DNA from: Alkalinema pantanalense
GTDB lineage: Bacteria; Cyanobacteriota; Cyanobacteriia; Leptolyngbyales; Leptolyngbyaceae
Direction: 5' to 3'
Assembly (NCBI RefSeq): GCF_050753345.1
Contig: NZ_JBLZFX010000018.1
Span: 1-64,000 of the forward strand
DNA length: 64,000 nt
This document shows positions 53,812-62,880 of this stretch, piece after piece; the first letter of the stretch is position 1; the number at the start of each line of letters is the position of its first letter. The translations under genes were made by a program, and so were the position numbers. Under the pieces are notes generated by a model. It searched no databases and had not been told where the DNA came from. It saw only the letters and a list, made by a program, of their open reading frames with translations.

Positions 53812-54831
53812 CTAATGCCCAACCGCCGCACGATTAAAGGCTTGCAGCAGATAATGGGGGCGTCGTACCGTTATGAGATAGCCAGCATAGATGAGCAGTG
53901 CAGAAAGAATAACGATCGGAAAACACAAGGGCAAATAAAAGGCATGGCGACGATCGCGCTTCACCATCTTGCTGACTCGATCGCGGAAAATCGCCAATTT
54001 ACCCCGATCACTGATGGTTGGATCATCGGATTGGTGCTCGGATCGGTGCAGCGTAAGAGCCTGGGAAGATCGAGTAGATTGCGGGTTCTCTGCCAGCAAT
54101 TGCTTTTGCCAATACAAATCATGGCCAATCAATAAAAAGCGCCAAAAAAAATGATTCCAGCCATTGGGGGGAGCATGGAGCGATCGGGCTTGGGGATTTC
54201 GCCAAATTGTGTGTCCCGCAGCTAATAACTTCTGGGCATGGAGCACACAGTTCCCGCGATAGAGTGGCAGATTGGTCGGAATGGGATTGTCTAAGAGAAA
54301 CGATCGACGAAACGCCACATTGTTTAAAAAGTATTGGGAAACGGGTTGCAATTCGGACGCCCCTGAATACTGGGGGAAAATGTAAGTCAGCGCCATGGCT
54401 GTTCGATAAATGCCAACGCCATTGGTTGTGGTTTCCCCAGCAACAACTTGCACGTCAGGATTACGAAAACTAGCCAGTAACCTGTGTAACCACTGGCGAT
54501 CGTAAACACAATCAGAGTCGTAATAGATTACTATTTCCCCTGTTGCCCACTCCGCACCTAACATTTTAGCCGCATAGTATTCTGTGTTCAGAGGCGCAGA
54601 TTTCACCAGTAACCAAGGGTATTGCTGTTGCAAGTTGGCGAGTAATTCCGCAGGCGTATCTCCACTGTCGATCAGCAAAACCTCATTGGCCAAGCTGGGC
54701 GAGGGATTCTGGGACGCTAGGGACGCTAATGACTTCATTAAACCTTGCGGATCGGCAGTGGCCAAATTCTCGGTTTCCAAAATCATCGAAAACGTTGGCC
54801 ATTCCTCCGCAAGCGCATTGCTATTCATCAC
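53812..54831 (-). CDS. Family 2 glycosyltransferase
   Basis: 339 residues. GT2 features: an early 'FSMILETENLATADPQGLMK', 'LANEVLLIDSGDTPAELLAN', the D-x-D-like 'GEIVIYYDSDCVYDRQWLHR' and 'VVAGETTTNGVGIYRTAMAL'. A C-terminal hydrophobic segment ('LPLCFPIVILSALLIYAGYL') anchors it to the membrane after a basic stretch (KMVKRDRRH). The donor and acceptor are unknown. It is the second glycosyltransferase within 3 kb and transcribes toward the HpnI-like gene. Confidence 0.82.
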   Translation of the reverse strand: MMNSNALAEEWPTFSMILETENLATADPQGLMKSLASLASQNPSPSLANEVLLIDSGDTPAELLANLQQQYPWLLVKSAPLNTEYYAAKMLGAEWATGEIVIYYDSDCVYDRQWLHRLLASFRNPDVQVVAGETTTNGVGIYRTAMALTYIFPQYSGASELQPVSQYFLNNVAFRRSFLLDNPIPTNLPLYRGNCVLHAQKLLAAGHTIWRNPQARSLHAPPNGWNHFFWRFLLIGHDLYWQKQLLAENPQSTRSSQALTLHRSEHQSDDPTISDRGKLAIFRDRVSKMVKRDRRHAFYLPLCFPIVILSALLIYAGYLITVRRPHYLLQAFNRAAVGH

Positions 54832-54959
54832 GGATCGCGCCTCCCCCTACACTTTCACACCTGCAACCACAGAAGTAGTTTCCCACAAAATTCTCATCAG
54901 CAGATAATCTATTTATCACTTTTTAAACATATAGCCAACTTAGAATCAGACAATCACCC

Positions 54960-56402
54960 CTAGGCTAATAACCATTGACGAAGGAAAATAATTCCAGCAA
55001 TGCCAATCATGGTGATTAGCATCACCGTTCCCCCTGGTACGAGCAATGGGAGACTGGCCGATGATCGCTGGGCCGATCGTTGTTTCCAAGCCATCGCCGC
55101 TGGCAACAGACCCCCTAAAATAGAAATACTGAAGGTTCCGGTATAGTCCAATGCTGTCAGAAAAATTGCAGGATTAAACGTCGAAATCCCCAATGCAGGG
55201 AATAATACTAGTGAATACAGAGAAAGTCGTTGTTTGGGACGCTCTATTCTGATTTGAAAAGCATCCTGAAAGAAATCAAGCAGGCCATAGACAAACCCAA
55301 CAAAGGAAGTCACGATCGCGAATTCAGAAAAAATGGAAACGATGACGCCAATGGCATTGCCTGCTCCGCCTTCTCGCAATAGTTTCAAGGGGTCGAAGCT
55401 ACCCTGGATTGATTGCACCGTTGCTCGGCTTTCCGGTGAGAGGCTACAGAGAATCACTGCATTCCAGAGTAGAAACATTAGGAGTGGAATGCCTGAACCC
55501 ACTACGATCGCGCGTTTAATTTTCTGGGAATCCCCTTCTAGTTGAGTGGTGATTACGGGAATGACATTGTGAAAAAATAATGCAACCAACATCACAGAAA
55601 TTGCGGGGGGCAAGGCTGTCCAATCCTGGAACACCACTTGTTCGATCTGCACTTGCCCGATCGCCAGGATTAATAATCCCAAAAACGACAGCACCACGAT
55701 CGCCACTAAGCCATTATTAACTCGTTCAACTAACTGCGATCGTCCCCAAAAAAGAATTCCCCCAAATATGCCCGTAAAGACAACGGTTCCTAACCACTGG
55801 ATTGAGGCCAAGGTGGTCACCAAGTTCGCGATCGCGGCGATGGGAATGAACGGGCTCAATTTTGTGAGCGCTGACAATAGGATCTCGCCACCCTGAGCAA
55901 TATAGGCCACTAACAGCGCATAGTGCAGAAATAGATAGACAACACCTGCAATCCTAGAGCCGCCTTTACCTAGGGTCTGTTCAATCATCGACAAAAAGCC
56001 CAGCGTTGGCACACCGGATTGGTGCATCATCTGCAAATTCACTTCCGCAATCAGCAATCCTGAAATGACGGCATACAACCAAGCCAGCAAGAGCGCGATC
56101 GTAGAAGGAATTACCCCAGCGGGCAAGGTCACTGCTGGCAAAGCTAACACCCCCGCTCCGATCGTGGTTCCTGCGACCAAGGCCGTTGCACCCAAGACAC
56201 TTCCTGGGTGATGGCCAAGTTGCCCTGCAGTAAACGCTACATTGGAAAATAATCGGGTCGGAGGCATTGCAGTTGAAGGCATTGCAGTTGAAGGCATTGC
56301 AGTTGAAGGCATTGCAGTTGAAGGCATTGCAGTTGAAGGCATTGCAGTTGAAGGCATTGCAGTTGAAGACATTGCAGTTGAAGGCATTGCAGTTGAAGGC
56401 AT
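54960..56402 (-). CDS. Aromatic amino acid permease-like transporter with a repeat N-terminus
   Basis: 480 residues if read from the first ATG at 56402. The first 45 residues are nine copies of M-P-S-T-A (one is M-S-S-T-A) encoded by a 15-bp tandem repeat; a tenth ATG at 56267 begins MPPTRLFSNVAF and gives a 435-residue protein, closer to family length and probably the ancestral start. The body has about eleven membrane helices beginning 'ALVAGTTIGAGVLALPAVTL', the hallmark of Trp/Tyr (HAAAP/TyrP) permeases, and 'FFHNVIPVITTQLEGD'. It imports amino acids through the inner membrane. Every repeat carries a possible start codon. Confidence 0.88.
   Translation of the reverse strand: MPSTAMPSTAMSSTAMPSTAMPSTAMPSTAMPSTAMPSTAMPSTAMPPTRLFSNVAFTAGQLGHHPGSVLGATALVAGTTIGAGVLALPAVTLPAGVIPSTIALLLAWLYAVISGLLIAEVNLQMMHQSGVPTLGFLSMIEQTLGKGGSRIAGVVYLFLHYALLVAYIAQGGEILLSALTKLSPFIPIAAIANLVTTLASIQWLGTVVFTGIFGGILFWGRSQLVERVNNGLVAIVVLSFLGLLILAIGQVQIEQVVFQDWTALPPAISVMLVALFFHNVIPVITTQLEGDSQKIKRAIVVGSGIPLLMFLLWNAVILCSLSPESRATVQSIQGSFDPLKLLREGGAGNAIGVIVSIFSEFAIVTSFVGFVYGLLDFFQDAFQIRIERPKQRLSLYSLVLFPALGISTFNPAIFLTALDYTGTFSISILGGLLPAAMAWKQRSAQRSSASLPLLVPGGTVMLITMIGIAGIIFLRQWLLA
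56263..56402 (-). repeat. 15-bp tandem repeat, nine copies, inside the permease start
   Basis: On the minus strand the unit is ATGCCTTCAACTGCA. Nine units run from 56402 to about 56268, with one C-to-T change in the third unit giving MSSTA. Because 15 is a multiple of 3, the frame is kept whatever the copy number, and the other two frames are also open. A partial unit ends the array at 56263. Confidence 0.95.
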
Positions 56403-56719
56403 CCATCATCACCATTGACCGAACAGGGCCGGTAGATTGCGGGTAGATCATAGATTATCCTGCGACTCAATCAATTTTGGGGTCTGATTTTATCGAGGTT
56501 TGTCCGCGATCGACCCAATTTTCTGTCTGCGATCGACCCAATTTCAGGACAATCCAGCCCCCCGTCACTTCTCAAACCTAGCTCCCAACAATACAGCTCA
56601 TCCCATGAACGAATTAACGCTCCTATGAAAATTCTGGTTTCTTAAGATTTAACCCCCTTGTTTTCTGGCTGATTTATCGGAATGATTGAAGAGAAACTGC
56701 CGCTATTCCCATCCGCCTT
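56403..56719. other. Intergenic region between divergent genes
   Basis: About 315 bases with the promoters of the permease and the pRiA4b-ORF3 gene. A direct repeat GCGATCGACCCAATTT is found twice at about 56506-56545. No gene seen. Confidence 0.4.
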
Positions 56720-58756
56720 ATGTCCTTTAAGCTGCACCAACTCGATCGGCTCCAGCCCAATTCCCCCAACATAGAACAAGTTTTCGAAGCTTACACCACT
56801 GAGCTGATTCAGCAATTTTTGGCAGCTCCAGAAGGGCAGGATTGGCTTAAGGTGGGGATGGTGCCTGAGGAGGCCGTCGGCAGTTGGATCGACAATTTTC
56901 TGTACTTCAGCTTTTTCTATGGCTTCGGTGCCTTGCCTAAGCTGACCGCGCAAGGCGTAGAAACCCTATTAACTGAAATCTTTCCTCAGAAAATCTCGCT
57001 GTGCAACGCGGATGAAGCGGATAGCGCCATTCCTGAATTGATGGCTTTTTGGCAGTTTCTTCAGCGGCAATACAAGCTGACCCAAGCCCCTGCTATTTTG
57101 AAGGTTCTTAAGAAACTTCAGCCAAATTTTAAATCCATCATTAATGATTCCAGTAAATTTGGGCCTGCAAAAACCTTTGTGCAAGCGGGATTTGCGGCGG
57201 GTGTAGACATGACAGATCCCGAAGCTGTCCAAGCATTTCAAATCGAATTCAACCAAAGGCTCCAAGCGAACCAACCCATGGGCCAACCGATGCCGATCGC
57301 TCAGATGTTTAGCCAATTACTCAACTTGATGGAGGCTCCAGGCGTAGAGGAAGATTCAGATCTTGACGAAGATGATGATGAAAATGACGAGATGAACGAT
57401 TTTTTCCTTGATGATTGGTTTAGCGGGAATGGGGATGACGAGGATGAGGATGAATTAGCCTTTGAGCAACAAATTCGCCAGCACAACTTTGAGGACACCA
57501 TCAGTCGATTTGTACCCTTTTCAGAAACTGCGATCGCTCAACTCAAAGCCCAAGCCATTGACGAAACTCAGCCTGGTTCAATCATCCGAGATTTCCAGAC
57601 TCTAATCAGCGAGATCGGACAGGGAGTTGCCGTCAGTGCTGCGCAGAAACAACTTCCCCCCAAGTTTTTGGCAGACCTCAACGATCGCTTAACAAGTCCA
57701 TTACTCTTGGATTTAGCTCGACCTCAGCAAAAATCCTATCCCAACATTCAAGGACTTTACCTATTGCTGAAGGCCACTGGACTCGCTCAGATGGCTACAC
57801 AAGGGAACAAACCCACCCTACAGATCAACCCCCAAGTGCTGGAATCCTGGCAAACGTTGAATTTCACGGAAAAGTACTGCACGCTGCTAGAAGCTTGGCT
57901 TGTCCGTAGCCATGAAGCCATGCTTGATCCCAAAGCTCGATCTCCCCTCAATGAAGGAGCAAAGGTCTTTCACCACTGGCCGAGCCTTAGTCAGGTCGAT
58001 GCCATAACATCGAAAAGAACTGCAAAAAAACAAGAATCTTTGGCAGAATCCAGTCTATTGAAATACCACTTAGGGCTGCATAATTTGAGCCTGATGGAAA
58101 TGTTTGGCTTCGTGACCCTGACCTCCGGAGAACCAGCCAAGGGAAAAGGCTGGAACTTGCAGCAGGTGAACCCAACACCTTGGGGTCATGGCATTATGGA
58201 ACTTTATGGCCAAGCCCTGCGAGAGCAGGATTTTATCTGGCAGTTTGAGCGAGATCCCTACATTCCTATCAGTGAACTTCAGCCCACCTTGCAACCCTAT
58301 CTCCCACAATGGCAACACACACTGTGGGTGGACAAACCTGAACAGACTGAGGGCGTTTATGTATTTCGGGTTACCCTCAATAAAGCGTGGCGCAAATTAG
58401 CGATCGACAGTCGTCTACCCTTACATCAACTAGGCTTGGCGATTCTGGATGCCTTTGACTTTGACGATCCGATGCACTTAGACATGTTTGAATACGTGAC
58501 TCCCTACGGTACCACTCAACAGATCCATCATCCCCGGGCCGAGGGGCGTCCCAAAACGACGAAGGTGATGATCGGCGATTTGCCCTTACGGCAAGGTCAA
58601 TCGATGAACTATATTTTTGATTTTGGTGACTGGTGGGAGTTTGGGATCTTGCTGGAAGCGATCGAACCACCGATCGAAGAACCGGGCTATATCGAAATTC
58701 GAGAACGCAAGGGAAAAGCCCCACAGCAGTACCCGGATTACGATGAAACTTGGTGA
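56720..58756 (+). CDS. Large protein with C-terminal pRiA4b ORF-3-like domain
   Basis: 678 residues. The last 160 residues hold the pRiA4b/IS1096 ORF-3 domain: 'YVFRVTLNKAWRKLAIDSRL', 'LAILDAFDFDDPMHLDMFEY', 'YIFDFGDWWEFGILLEAIEP' and the ending 'QQYPDYDETW'. The N-terminal 500 residues are not recognised; they are mostly helical and interrupted by a very acidic run (residues about 213-252, D/E/N-rich). The pRiA4b domain occurs in plasmid and IS passenger proteins and in many stand-alone bacterial proteins; its activity is unknown. No transposase is beside it here. ATG 56720 follows no clear ribosome site. Confidence 0.8.
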   Translation: MSFKLHQLDRLQPNSPNIEQVFEAYTTELIQQFLAAPEGQDWLKVGMVPEEAVGSWIDNFLYFSFFYGFGALPKLTAQGVETLLTEIFPQKISLCNADEADSAIPELMAFWQFLQRQYKLTQAPAILKVLKKLQPNFKSIINDSSKFGPAKTFVQAGFAAGVDMTDPEAVQAFQIEFNQRLQANQPMGQPMPIAQMFSQLLNLMEAPGVEEDSDLDEDDDENDEMNDFFLDDWFSGNGDDEDEDELAFEQQIRQHNFEDTISRFVPFSETAIAQLKAQAIDETQPGSIIRDFQTLISEIGQGVAVSAAQKQLPPKFLADLNDRLTSPLLLDLARPQQKSYPNIQGLYLLLKATGLAQMATQGNKPTLQINPQVLESWQTLNFTEKYCTLLEAWLVRSHEAMLDPKARSPLNEGAKVFHHWPSLSQVDAITSKRTAKKQESLAESSLLKYHLGLHNLSLMEMFGFVTLTSGEPAKGKGWNLQQVNPTPWGHGIMELYGQALREQDFIWQFERDPYIPISELQPTLQPYLPQWQHTLWVDKPEQTEGVYVFRVTLNKAWRKLAIDSRLPLHQLGLAILDAFDFDDPMHLDMFEYVTPYGTTQQIHHPRAEGRPKTTKVMIGDLPLRQGQSMNYIFDFGDWWEFGILLEAIEPPIEEPGYIEIRERKGKAPQQYPDYDETW

Positions 58757-58819
58757 GCCATTGTCCAGGGGGATGCCGTAGGGCTTTATAGAAAATTGGT
58801 TTAAGGGTGATTGTGCAAA

Positions 58820-59965
58820 TTATTGAATTGCTTTCATCAAGAATTCAGCAATTTGGATCAGTTCTCCTTTGTTAAATTGATCCAGCAATGCACGGGCTGC
58901 TCCCTTGGGATCGGCAGGAATGGAGATTTGGCGCTGGCGTACTCCAGCAGCGGCTGCGCCATTACCGTTGGATGTACCATTGGATGCGCCATTACCATTA
59001 GCAACACCATTGCTACTTACGTTTGCAGGTGTGGCCGGAGCTGGGGCTGGCGTGGGGGAGGGGGCAGCCTTTGCCGCAGGAGCAGCCGCTTGTCCCGCAC
59101 CCACAAACCTTTGTAAAGCATGGCTGGGCAAAATTTCGCTGGCTCGCCCAGTTAGCCATAGGTCGCTGGCTTGCTTCAGTTCCTTGATAATGAGGGGCGC
59201 TAGGTGAGCAAAGCTAGCATTGGGATTCGCGATCGCCCGTTGTGCCGTCTGCATTGTCAACACCCAAGGCTGCGAAGTTTTATCTAATTGCGCCAACTTC
59301 ACACAGAGCGTCATCAACTGTTGCCGCCCCTTAGGAGTATCTCCTTGTTTAAATAGCTGCAGCATCAATTTGAGAATATTATTGACCTGAGCCGCAGCAT
59401 TGGCGGGCAGGTTACTAGTAGGTGCCGCAGCTGTTTCTGCTTTGATCAAGCCATTTAAATGCTTACCCAATTCTGCAAAGGCAGGCGTAGAATCTCGTAA
59501 TGCCCGATCGGCATCTTCAGGACGCAAACCGAAGGGACTTTGCAACGCTTCTACCAAGGCTTTTAGGGCATCAAATCCTTTTAGAAAATGGTCTTCAAGT
59601 TTACGATCGATTTTGACCGGATTCTCTTTCAGGATTTTGAAATAATCTTCTAGATGGTGAGCAATTTTTTGAATGCTGTCAAAGCCCAGCATGGCTGCGC
59701 CGCCTTTTACTGAGTGCGCCGCCCGAAAAAGCTGATTCATTTCTTCAGAATCTGCCATCGTAGACTGAAGATTGAGCAACCCTTGTTCGATCGTGTCGAG
59801 GTGCTCTTTAGCTTCTTCGATAAAGTATCCTAAAATTTGCTGCTGTTTGGTTGATTGCACCACAGCTTGGCTCCCAAGTTTATCAGTAGACGGTGACGAC
59901 GTTAGAACTCCAAAGTATCTCAGAAATTTAGAAACCGCTGTGACTTCAAACAGTTTGAGAACCAT
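58820..59965 (-). CDS. Hpt (histidine phosphotransfer) domain protein
   Basis: 381 residues. After a 45-residue lead comes 'ILGYFIEEAKEHLDTIEQGL' and the phosphoacceptor box 'LFRAAHSVKGGAAMLGFDSI', with His near residue 84, matching CheA/PilL-type P1 domains. A second helical region (about 185-290) and a Pro/Ala then Asn/Gly low-complexity linker (about 295-340) follow, and a short C-terminal helix ends the protein. There is no kinase or receiver domain, so it should act as a relay between a kinase and a regulator elsewhere, such as a chemotaxis-like or pilus-motility system. The exact start is uncertain; the first conserved residue is near 40. Confidence 0.85.
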   Translation of the reverse strand: MVLKLFEVTAVSKFLRYFGVLTSSPSTDKLGSQAVVQSTKQQQILGYFIEEAKEHLDTIEQGLLNLQSTMADSEEMNQLFRAAHSVKGGAAMLGFDSIQKIAHHLEDYFKILKENPVKIDRKLEDHFLKGFDALKALVEALQSPFGLRPEDADRALRDSTPAFAELGKHLNGLIKAETAAAPTSNLPANAAAQVNNILKLMLQLFKQGDTPKGRQQLMTLCVKLAQLDKTSQPWVLTMQTAQRAIANPNASFAHLAPLIIKELKQASDLWLTGRASEILPSHALQRFVGAGQAAAPAAKAAPSPTPAPAPATPANVSSNGVANGNGASNGTSNGNGAAAAGVRQRQISIPADPKGAARALLDQFNKGELIQIAEFLMKAIQ

Positions 59966-60330
59966 TGGAAGCTCAGCACGAGATCGCGTTTGGAGGATGA
60001 ACTTTACTTAACCTGATTATTCCCACCACCTAAAGGAACTCACGATATACGCAGGATTTTCAGCCAGTTGACTGAAACAAATCCGCAGCATCGTATCACA
60101 CAGGAGACACTAAGCGATCGGGCTGCCCCAATGACCGCTTACGCTCATTGGCCAGACCTAAAAATATCGTCTCAAAGGAATATTTTCTACCTCAATTTAA
60201 GTCGTGCAGTATTTCCATCAGCCTTCCGTCATTTGGGGAATTGAAGGCTACCTAATAATCAATAATCAACTGATGTCAACGTAGACGATCGCCCAAGTTA
60301 GGAACGGCGTACAAGTACAATCTCACGGGG

Positions 60331-60394
60331 AAGGGTTGGGGGTAGGAGAGTAGGAGAGTGAACAGGGAATGTGATTTTTCAGCAAATTCCTTAC
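60331..60394 (+). repeat. Dispersed G-rich repeat, partial copy
   Basis: Related to the 50545 copy in its core (GGGGGTAGGAGAGTAGGAG, then GGGAATG and TTTTTCAGCAAATTCCTTA), but shorter and more diverged. Confidence 0.6.
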
Positions 60395-60487
60395 CGGACT
60401 CGCGATAACCGATCGTAGACCAACGAACAAGTACAAAGGCTTCAAGCCCAAGCACAACTAAACTAAAGAAGATTTCCTAGCAAAATC

Positions 60488-60524
60488 TCATCGATCGTGA
60501 TCTCTACAAAACCACGATCGATGA
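60488..60524. other. 12-bp perfect hairpin abutting a repeat copy
   Basis: TCATCGATCGTG and CACGATCGATGA are exact complements with a 13-base loop. It ends two bases before the repeat copy that starts at 60527. Its arms have the CGATCG core of HIP1-like palindromes. Confidence 0.7.
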
Positions 60525-60526
60525 GT

Positions 60527-60639
60527 CCTTAGGGATTTGCCAAGAAATAATATCCCCTCTTCATCCCCCCACCCTCCTACCCTTTTACTCTCCTAACCCC
60601 TATCCAATTGGGATTTTATTTATACGCTGTTCCCTTAGG
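60527..60639 (-). repeat. Dispersed G-rich intergenic repeat, copy 2 (inverted)
   Basis: Read on the minus strand, it matches copy 1 from CCTAAGGGAACAGCG to GGCAAATCCCTAAGG with few changes over 110 bp. The ends form a short imperfect inverted repeat (CCTAAGGGA and TCCCTAAGG), MITE-like. It lies just downstream of the gene ending at 60658. Confidence 0.85.
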
Positions 60640-60657
60640 TCCACTAAATTTAGTCAG

Positions 60658-62538
60658 CTACCAATGAAAATTGGGGTCGGGGTTTGGCGATTTGGGCAAC
60701 TTCTCGCAAATGAAAGCAATCAGTTGCATATCCACCATGGCCTCCACGATCGGGGGAGTAGGCGTTGGGGGGGGCGGTGTTTGAGTGGGCGGCGGGGTAT
60801 CCGTTGGCGGCACAAAAACGGGAGGTCGAGGCCAAATCGGTCGTTTGATGAACTCACCTGGGCGTCTGGCCAAATCTTCATTGGCCATATCTCCTAACTG
60901 TTTAAGCAACTCGCCTTTATTCACCTGTGCCGTCAAATCTGACCGCACTTGCACGGATTGCACCTGTTTAAACAGTCGTGCATCCATCGCTTGGAACTTT
61001 TGGGTACTGGCCGCTGGAGCCTCCATCCGCACGGCGCGAATTCCACCCAAATCCATCCGCTTCAGCACACTAGGATTAACCGCTACATCCACCCGATCGA
61101 GTTTTGGTTGTACCACTGGCTGGGCGGCGGGTGGGGCGGTTTGTTCCGCCTTGGGTTGGATGGTTGCACTTTCTGTCAGTACGGTGGAAATGCCCTTCTT
61201 TGCCGCCACGACATCAATTTCCGCCGAACTAATTTTGAGATCTCGTTTGACTGCAATCACCTGCTGCACTAATTGCGGATCGGCAGATTTGAGGGAAATG
61301 GCCCCTGCTTCTAGGCTGCGAATCGCCTTGGGGTTCACCGTTTTTGGGATGGGCTTCAGCGGCAACGGGCCTAATAGGCGTAATTTGCCCGATTGCAAAT
61401 CACTAATCACTTGGCTATTTTTCTCGGAATCTGGCTTCAATTCAATCGTCAGATTGCGGGCAAAAATCATGGACGTGGTATAGGCTGCAAGTTGTCCCTG
61501 GGGCGGATTTTGGCCATCGGAGAGCACCGGACGACCATCCGTCCATTTCCAAAACGGACTGGTAAAGAGGCTGGGATCTAACCACGATCGCAGAATCGGG
61601 ATGCGGGTCAGTTCCACAGAAAGTTTAGTAATTTCTAAATCGACCGCTTGGGCTGTGGTGCCACTGGCCTGATCTGCCACCCGCCGAATTCCATCGGGGG
61701 CTTTGCTACTTAGGGCAGCAATCTCGTTGGCATCCAGCGTCAGTTTTGTCCAAGTGTTTTGCCGATCGGGCCGAAAAAAGTCTTCAGGATAGAAGGCTGT
61801 CAGATAGAAATCTTGATTTTCTAAATCCGTTTTGTAGGACTGTTGAAACTTTTGCTGCCACTCATCCCAGGCTACCTGGGGCCGCCGCCGCATTAACCGT
61901 GAGACATCCCTGAGAGCTTCTTCAATCTCGAATTTGAAGCCCTTGATTGTCCAATCATTCAACGCCCGATCGACCTTGGCTTTGTACAGGGGTTCTTCCA
62001 CGGTTTGCCAGGTTTGCTTGACTGCCGGATCGGTGGAATGATCCGCCGTTAGCTTGTGTTCTAGATATTCCGTTTGGGCAGTAATGTGCGCCTGCTGATA
62101 GGTGGAATAGGTATCAAACTTAGGGGAATCCAGTAAGGCTCTGGCCTGTTGATATTCCGCTGCTTCCGCCGGAGTCCACACTTCATCCACCACCGCTGCT
62201 TGGGTGAGGACTTGGTTGTAAACACTCCACAGCGATCGTTGATCCGAATTCCAGACTTGGCTGACCGACGGAATTAGATTCACCAAACGGGCAAAATTGG
62301 CGGCTAATTCCTGCTGTTCCTGGGGCGTAAGTTTGGCCGCTTCTTCCGGAATGGCAAAACTTAAATCGCGATTGGATAGCGGAATCGCCGGAAATTGAAA
62401 TGACAGAAAGCTATTATTACTGGCCAATCCTCCATTGGCATCGGCTTTGCCATAGAGCAATTCTAATTTGGTTAAGAGCGCAGCCACAACATTACTCGTG
62501 ACTGAACTAGTGGCTGAACTTGTGACTGAACTGACCAT
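60658..62538 (-). CDS. Uncharacterised protein, paralogue of the next gene
   Basis: 626 residues from ATG 62538, with GAGG just upstream; a GTG at 62574 would add MFSPCRKIVEVF. No membrane helix or signal peptide. Layout: Ser/Thr-rich lead, helical domain (about residues 50-270, with 'VKQTWQTVEEPLYKAKVDRA' and 'WDEWQQKFQQSYKTDLENQD'), a beta-rich block with 'LTRIPILRSWLDPSLFTSPF' and 'GQLAAYTTSMIFARNLTIEL', a helical/repetitive segment (about 375-545), a Pro-rich stretch (PPTDTPPPTQTPPPPTPTPP), and a terminal 'MQLIAFICEKLPKSPNPDPN'. The beta block and C-terminal tail match the neighbouring protein at 62881. No known family recognised. Confidence 0.7.
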   Translation of the reverse strand: MVSSVTSSATSSVTSNVVAALLTKLELLYGKADANGGLASNNSFLSFQFPAIPLSNRDLSFAIPEEAAKLTPQEQQELAANFARLVNLIPSVSQVWNSDQRSLWSVYNQVLTQAAVVDEVWTPAEAAEYQQARALLDSPKFDTYSTYQQAHITAQTEYLEHKLTADHSTDPAVKQTWQTVEEPLYKAKVDRALNDWTIKGFKFEIEEALRDVSRLMRRRPQVAWDEWQQKFQQSYKTDLENQDFYLTAFYPEDFFRPDRQNTWTKLTLDANEIAALSSKAPDGIRRVADQASGTTAQAVDLEITKLSVELTRIPILRSWLDPSLFTSPFWKWTDGRPVLSDGQNPPQGQLAAYTTSMIFARNLTIELKPDSEKNSQVISDLQSGKLRLLGPLPLKPIPKTVNPKAIRSLEAGAISLKSADPQLVQQVIAVKRDLKISSAEIDVVAAKKGISTVLTESATIQPKAEQTAPPAAQPVVQPKLDRVDVAVNPSVLKRMDLGGIRAVRMEAPAASTQKFQAMDARLFKQVQSVQVRSDLTAQVNKGELLKQLGDMANEDLARRPGEFIKRPIWPRPPVFVPPTDTPPPTQTPPPPTPTPPIVEAMVDMQLIAFICEKLPKSPNPDPNFHW

Positions 62539-62880
62539 AAACACCTCAACAATCTTCCTGCAAGGAGAAAACACGATCGATTCAAATATCCATCACAGAA
62601 GTCATAACTAGTGGATTCTCCAGCCCTTGAAAAGAGAAAACCCCAGCTATAACAAAGACCACTGGGGTACATCACTGGGGTCATCATCTGAGAGAACGTT
62701 ATACCAAATCAATTTGCGATACCTATCGATTCCTCTAAATCCCTCTAAATAAGGGGAACTTTGAGAAAATTTGCCCAAACCTGATTAAGAGGAGATAGGA
62801 AGATCGAATTTGTAACAGCGATCAATTAATTCAGTATTAAAAGCTAGTCACGAAGACCCTGGAAGAATCCGCTTCAGAAT
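62539..62880. other. Gap between the two paralogous genes, with a terminator
   Basis: About 340 bases. It contains the minus-strand terminator at 62629-62667 and the leader of the downstream gene. A CTCTAAAT(C/A) duplication lies near 62733-62750. The gap and terminator suggest the two paralogues are separate transcripts. Confidence 0.5.
62629..62667 (-). terminator. Intrinsic terminator between the paralogues
   Basis: On the minus strand CCCCAG (62667-62662) pairs with CTGGGG (62646-62641) and is followed by TTTTCTCTTTTC. It would end the transcript of the gene at 62881. Confidence 0.65.

Larger units (their letters stand above)
59966..60657. other. Intergenic region holding two copies of a dispersed repeat
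   Basis: About 690 bases without a supported gene. It contains a partial repeat copy (60331-60394), a 12-bp perfect hairpin (60488-60524) and a full inverted copy (60527-60639) of the G-rich repeat also found at 50545-50654. Confidence 0.6.

Noticed and set aside
56263..56402. Possible CRISPR array
   Set aside because: Units are contiguous 15-mers without spacers and no cas genes are near; it is a plain tandem repeat.
62539..62880. Possible fusion or frameshift joining the two paralogues
   Set aside because: A terminator and several stops separate them, and each has its own C-terminal tail.
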